Notes under the pieces: generated by a model | Told to the model about the DNA's origin: nothing | Seen by the model: only the letters and a program-made list of their open reading frames with translations | Databases searched by the model: none | Shown here: one piece after another, positions 13,655 to 14,529 of the stretch | Layout: each line of letters opens with the position of its first letter | Position numbering within the stretch: position 1 is the first letter of the stretch | Position numbers and translations under genes: made by a program | Assembly: GCA_050999295.1 (NCBI GenBank) | Contig: JBPCPI010000052.1 | Coordinates: forward strand, 1-14,529 | Length of the DNA: 14,529 nucleotides | DNA from: JACCQS01 sp050999295 | GTDB taxonomy: Bacteria > Actinomycetota > Actinomycetes > Mycobacteriales > Geodermatophilaceae | Direction of reading: 5' to 3'

Positions 13655-14361
13655 TCAGCCGTGCCGCCTCACGTGATGATCATCGCCGAACAGGGGATAA
13701 CCGCGAGCCGACGTGCGACAGCGATCACGGTGAGGACAGCTCGGACACTCGTACGGGTCCGGGCTCAGGGTGAACTCGCGTTTGCCGAACGCGCGCTGCT
13801 CGTGGTCCCGGATCTTGGCCTCGTCGCGGGCCTGCACCCCGTCGGGGTCGAGCAGCTCCTCCAGGCGGCGGCCGAGCTGACCGAGCCCGGCCGGGTCCAG
13901 GGTGGCGCACTCGGCGATCAGGATGGCTTCCCCCTCCGGCGCGCTGCTCGGGTCCCACCTCGGCGGACAGGTCCTTCAGGGAGTCGACGATCACTTCGGC
14001 CTGGCACAGGTGCACGGTGCCTGCGGTCATGGCCTGCGCGGTCGCCTGCAGCTGGTCCCGCAGGGCGCGCGCGGTGCGGACCAGCCGACTCGCCTCACTC
14101 GCAGCAAGCTGGTGCGAGCCGCGCAGCCACGCGGTCATCGACGTCGCACCCCTTGCCCGGGCCAGCCCGCGGGCGTCGGCCTCAGCCAGGTGCGCGAGCA
14201 GGAGTGCGTCGGCCTGCGCCAGCAGTGCCAAACGCCTGCCCGACTTCGGCGGCGAGCTGGGTGTCGGTCAGCGACCACAACGGCAGTTCGCCCCCGGCCT
14301 GCACCACCTCCCGCGCCTGGGCCAGTCCGAAGACTGCCGGTGGGCTCAGCAACGTGGTCAC
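13655..14361 (-). pseudogene. DUF222 (13E12-type HNH endonuclease family) remnant with two frameshifts
   Basis: Three frames read in series give one DUF222 protein. From GTG 14361 the first frame runs to ...L-A-A-E-V-G-Q-A. A surplus base in the AAA run at 14230-14232 then shifts to the frame L-A-L-L-A-Q-A-D-A through V-D-S-L-K-D-L-S-A-E-V-G-P-E-Q-R-A-G-G. A surplus base in the C5 run at 13930-13934 shifts again to E-A-I-L-I-A-E-C-A, ending R-E-F-T-L-S-P-D-P-Y and an unrelated tail to TGA 13655-13657. The family normally continues well past this point and often ends in an HNH domain; here that half is missing. The tail with C-P-S-C has no family resemblance and may be former noncoding DNA. 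Both shifts lie in short homopolymers and could be sequencing errors, but the missing C-terminal half would remain. Such genes are multicopy in many actinobacteria. Confidence 0.8.
13675..13684. repeat. Perfect 10-bp palindrome GATGATCATC upstream of dinG
   Basis: The palindrome is centred 22 bp upstream of the first base of the candidate dinG -10 hexamer, within the non-family tail of the DUF222 remnant. It may be an operator. It does not resemble the actinobacterial LexA box (GAAC-N4-GTTC). Confidence 0.25.
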
Positions 14362-14367
14362 ACCGCA

Positions 14368-14373
14368 AACCTA
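14368..14373 (-). promoter_or_regulatory. Candidate -10 hexamer (TAGGTT) for the DUF222 remnant
   Basis: TAGGTT is followed by 6 nt (TGCGGT) and the GTG at 14361. No ribosome binding site is visible. The promoter would be intact although the gene is broken. Confidence 0.4.
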
Positions 14374-14465
14374 CGGCCAGGGTCTGGGCATTTCTTGGCC
14401 CCAAACAGACTGCGGCAGAACAAGTACAAGAATTTGAACCTCCGAATTGGACGCGAAATCGAAGG

Positions 14466-14529
14466 TCAGAGGCGCCCTACCTCGCCGATGAACAAGCGCC
14501 GGCCGACAACGCGGGCCAGCCCGGACGTA
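14466..14529 (-). CDS. Possible C-terminal end of a gene entering from the right edge
   Basis: Read from the edge on the minus strand, about 20 codons end ...V-V-G-R-R-L-F-I-G-E-V-G-R-L before TGA at 14466-14468, with G or C at nearly every third position. The same wobble positions are shared by a plus-strand frame opening at ATG 14488, which has no clear ribosome binding site, so codon bias cannot choose between them. No family is recognisable. The stretch 14374-14465 between this and the DUF222 promoter is relatively AT-rich and looks intergenic. Confidence 0.25.
   Translation of the reverse strand, partial: TSGLARVVGRRLFIGEVGRL

Noticed and set aside
3039..13660. LexA (SOS) boxes before adnA or dinG
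   Set aside because: I looked for GAAC-N4-GTTC-type sites upstream of both and saw none; SOS control is not supported by sequence.
13661..14437. Plus-strand open frame (258 codons) over the DUF222 remnant
   Set aside because: The minus strand gives clear DUF222 sequence across three joined frames. The plus frame is Arg/Pro/Ala/Ser-rich with no recognisable domain.
14421..14450. tRNA-like T-loop on the minus strand (GGTTCAAATTC)
   Set aside because: The flanking bases do not form a proper T stem, and no acceptor stem, anticodon arm or D arm could be traced around it.

Overview
The window is chromosomal DNA from a high-GC Gram-positive bacterium, almost certainly an actinobacterium. Coding regions show strong G/C bias at third codon positions and many GTG starts. 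The gene content also fits: an AdnA/AdnB helicase-nuclease pair, an F420-type luciferase-family oxidoreductase, a DUF222 (13E12-type) remnant, and several starts that look leaderless. I cannot name a genus. I see no RNA gene, CRISPR array, transposase or prophage.

Layout. Positions 1-1639 (minus) hold an ABC importer: a binding lipoprotein followed after 5 bp by a permease that runs off the left edge. A divergent control region (1640-1833) separates it from a secreted phytase-like/esterase-like protein (1834-2967, plus). Next comes an operon-like pair, adnA (3039-6245) and adnB (6250-9507), two large UvrD-type helicases each with a C-terminal RecB-family nuclease domain. adnB runs tail to tail, one base apart, into a luciferase-like oxidoreductase (9509-10396, minus). 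A small membrane protein (10488-10772, minus) lies back to back with a DUF72 gene (10795-11529, plus), which converges on dinG (11557-13641, minus). Upstream of dinG is a broken DUF222 gene (13655-14361, minus). The last 168 bases are mostly intergenic, with perhaps a few codons of another gene.

How the genes work together. AdnA and AdnB are expected to form one heterodimer that resects double-strand breaks. DinG, an iron-sulfur 5'-3' helicase, is a second DNA-repair enzyme nearby. AdnA also carries a four-cysteine iron-sulfur signature like that of AddB, and AdnB does not. The importer, secreted protein, oxidoreductase and DUF72 protein have no evident link to repair.

The most interesting unannotated signals are regulatory. 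Five positions show a TANNNT hexamer 6-7 nt before a start codon and no ribosome binding site, the arrangement of leaderless actinobacterial mRNAs. At adnA the start so marked is not adnA's own: it opens a 9-codon upstream ORF whose TGA overlaps the adnA GTG. The gene content is otherwise ordinary, and I find no convincing new multi-gene system.
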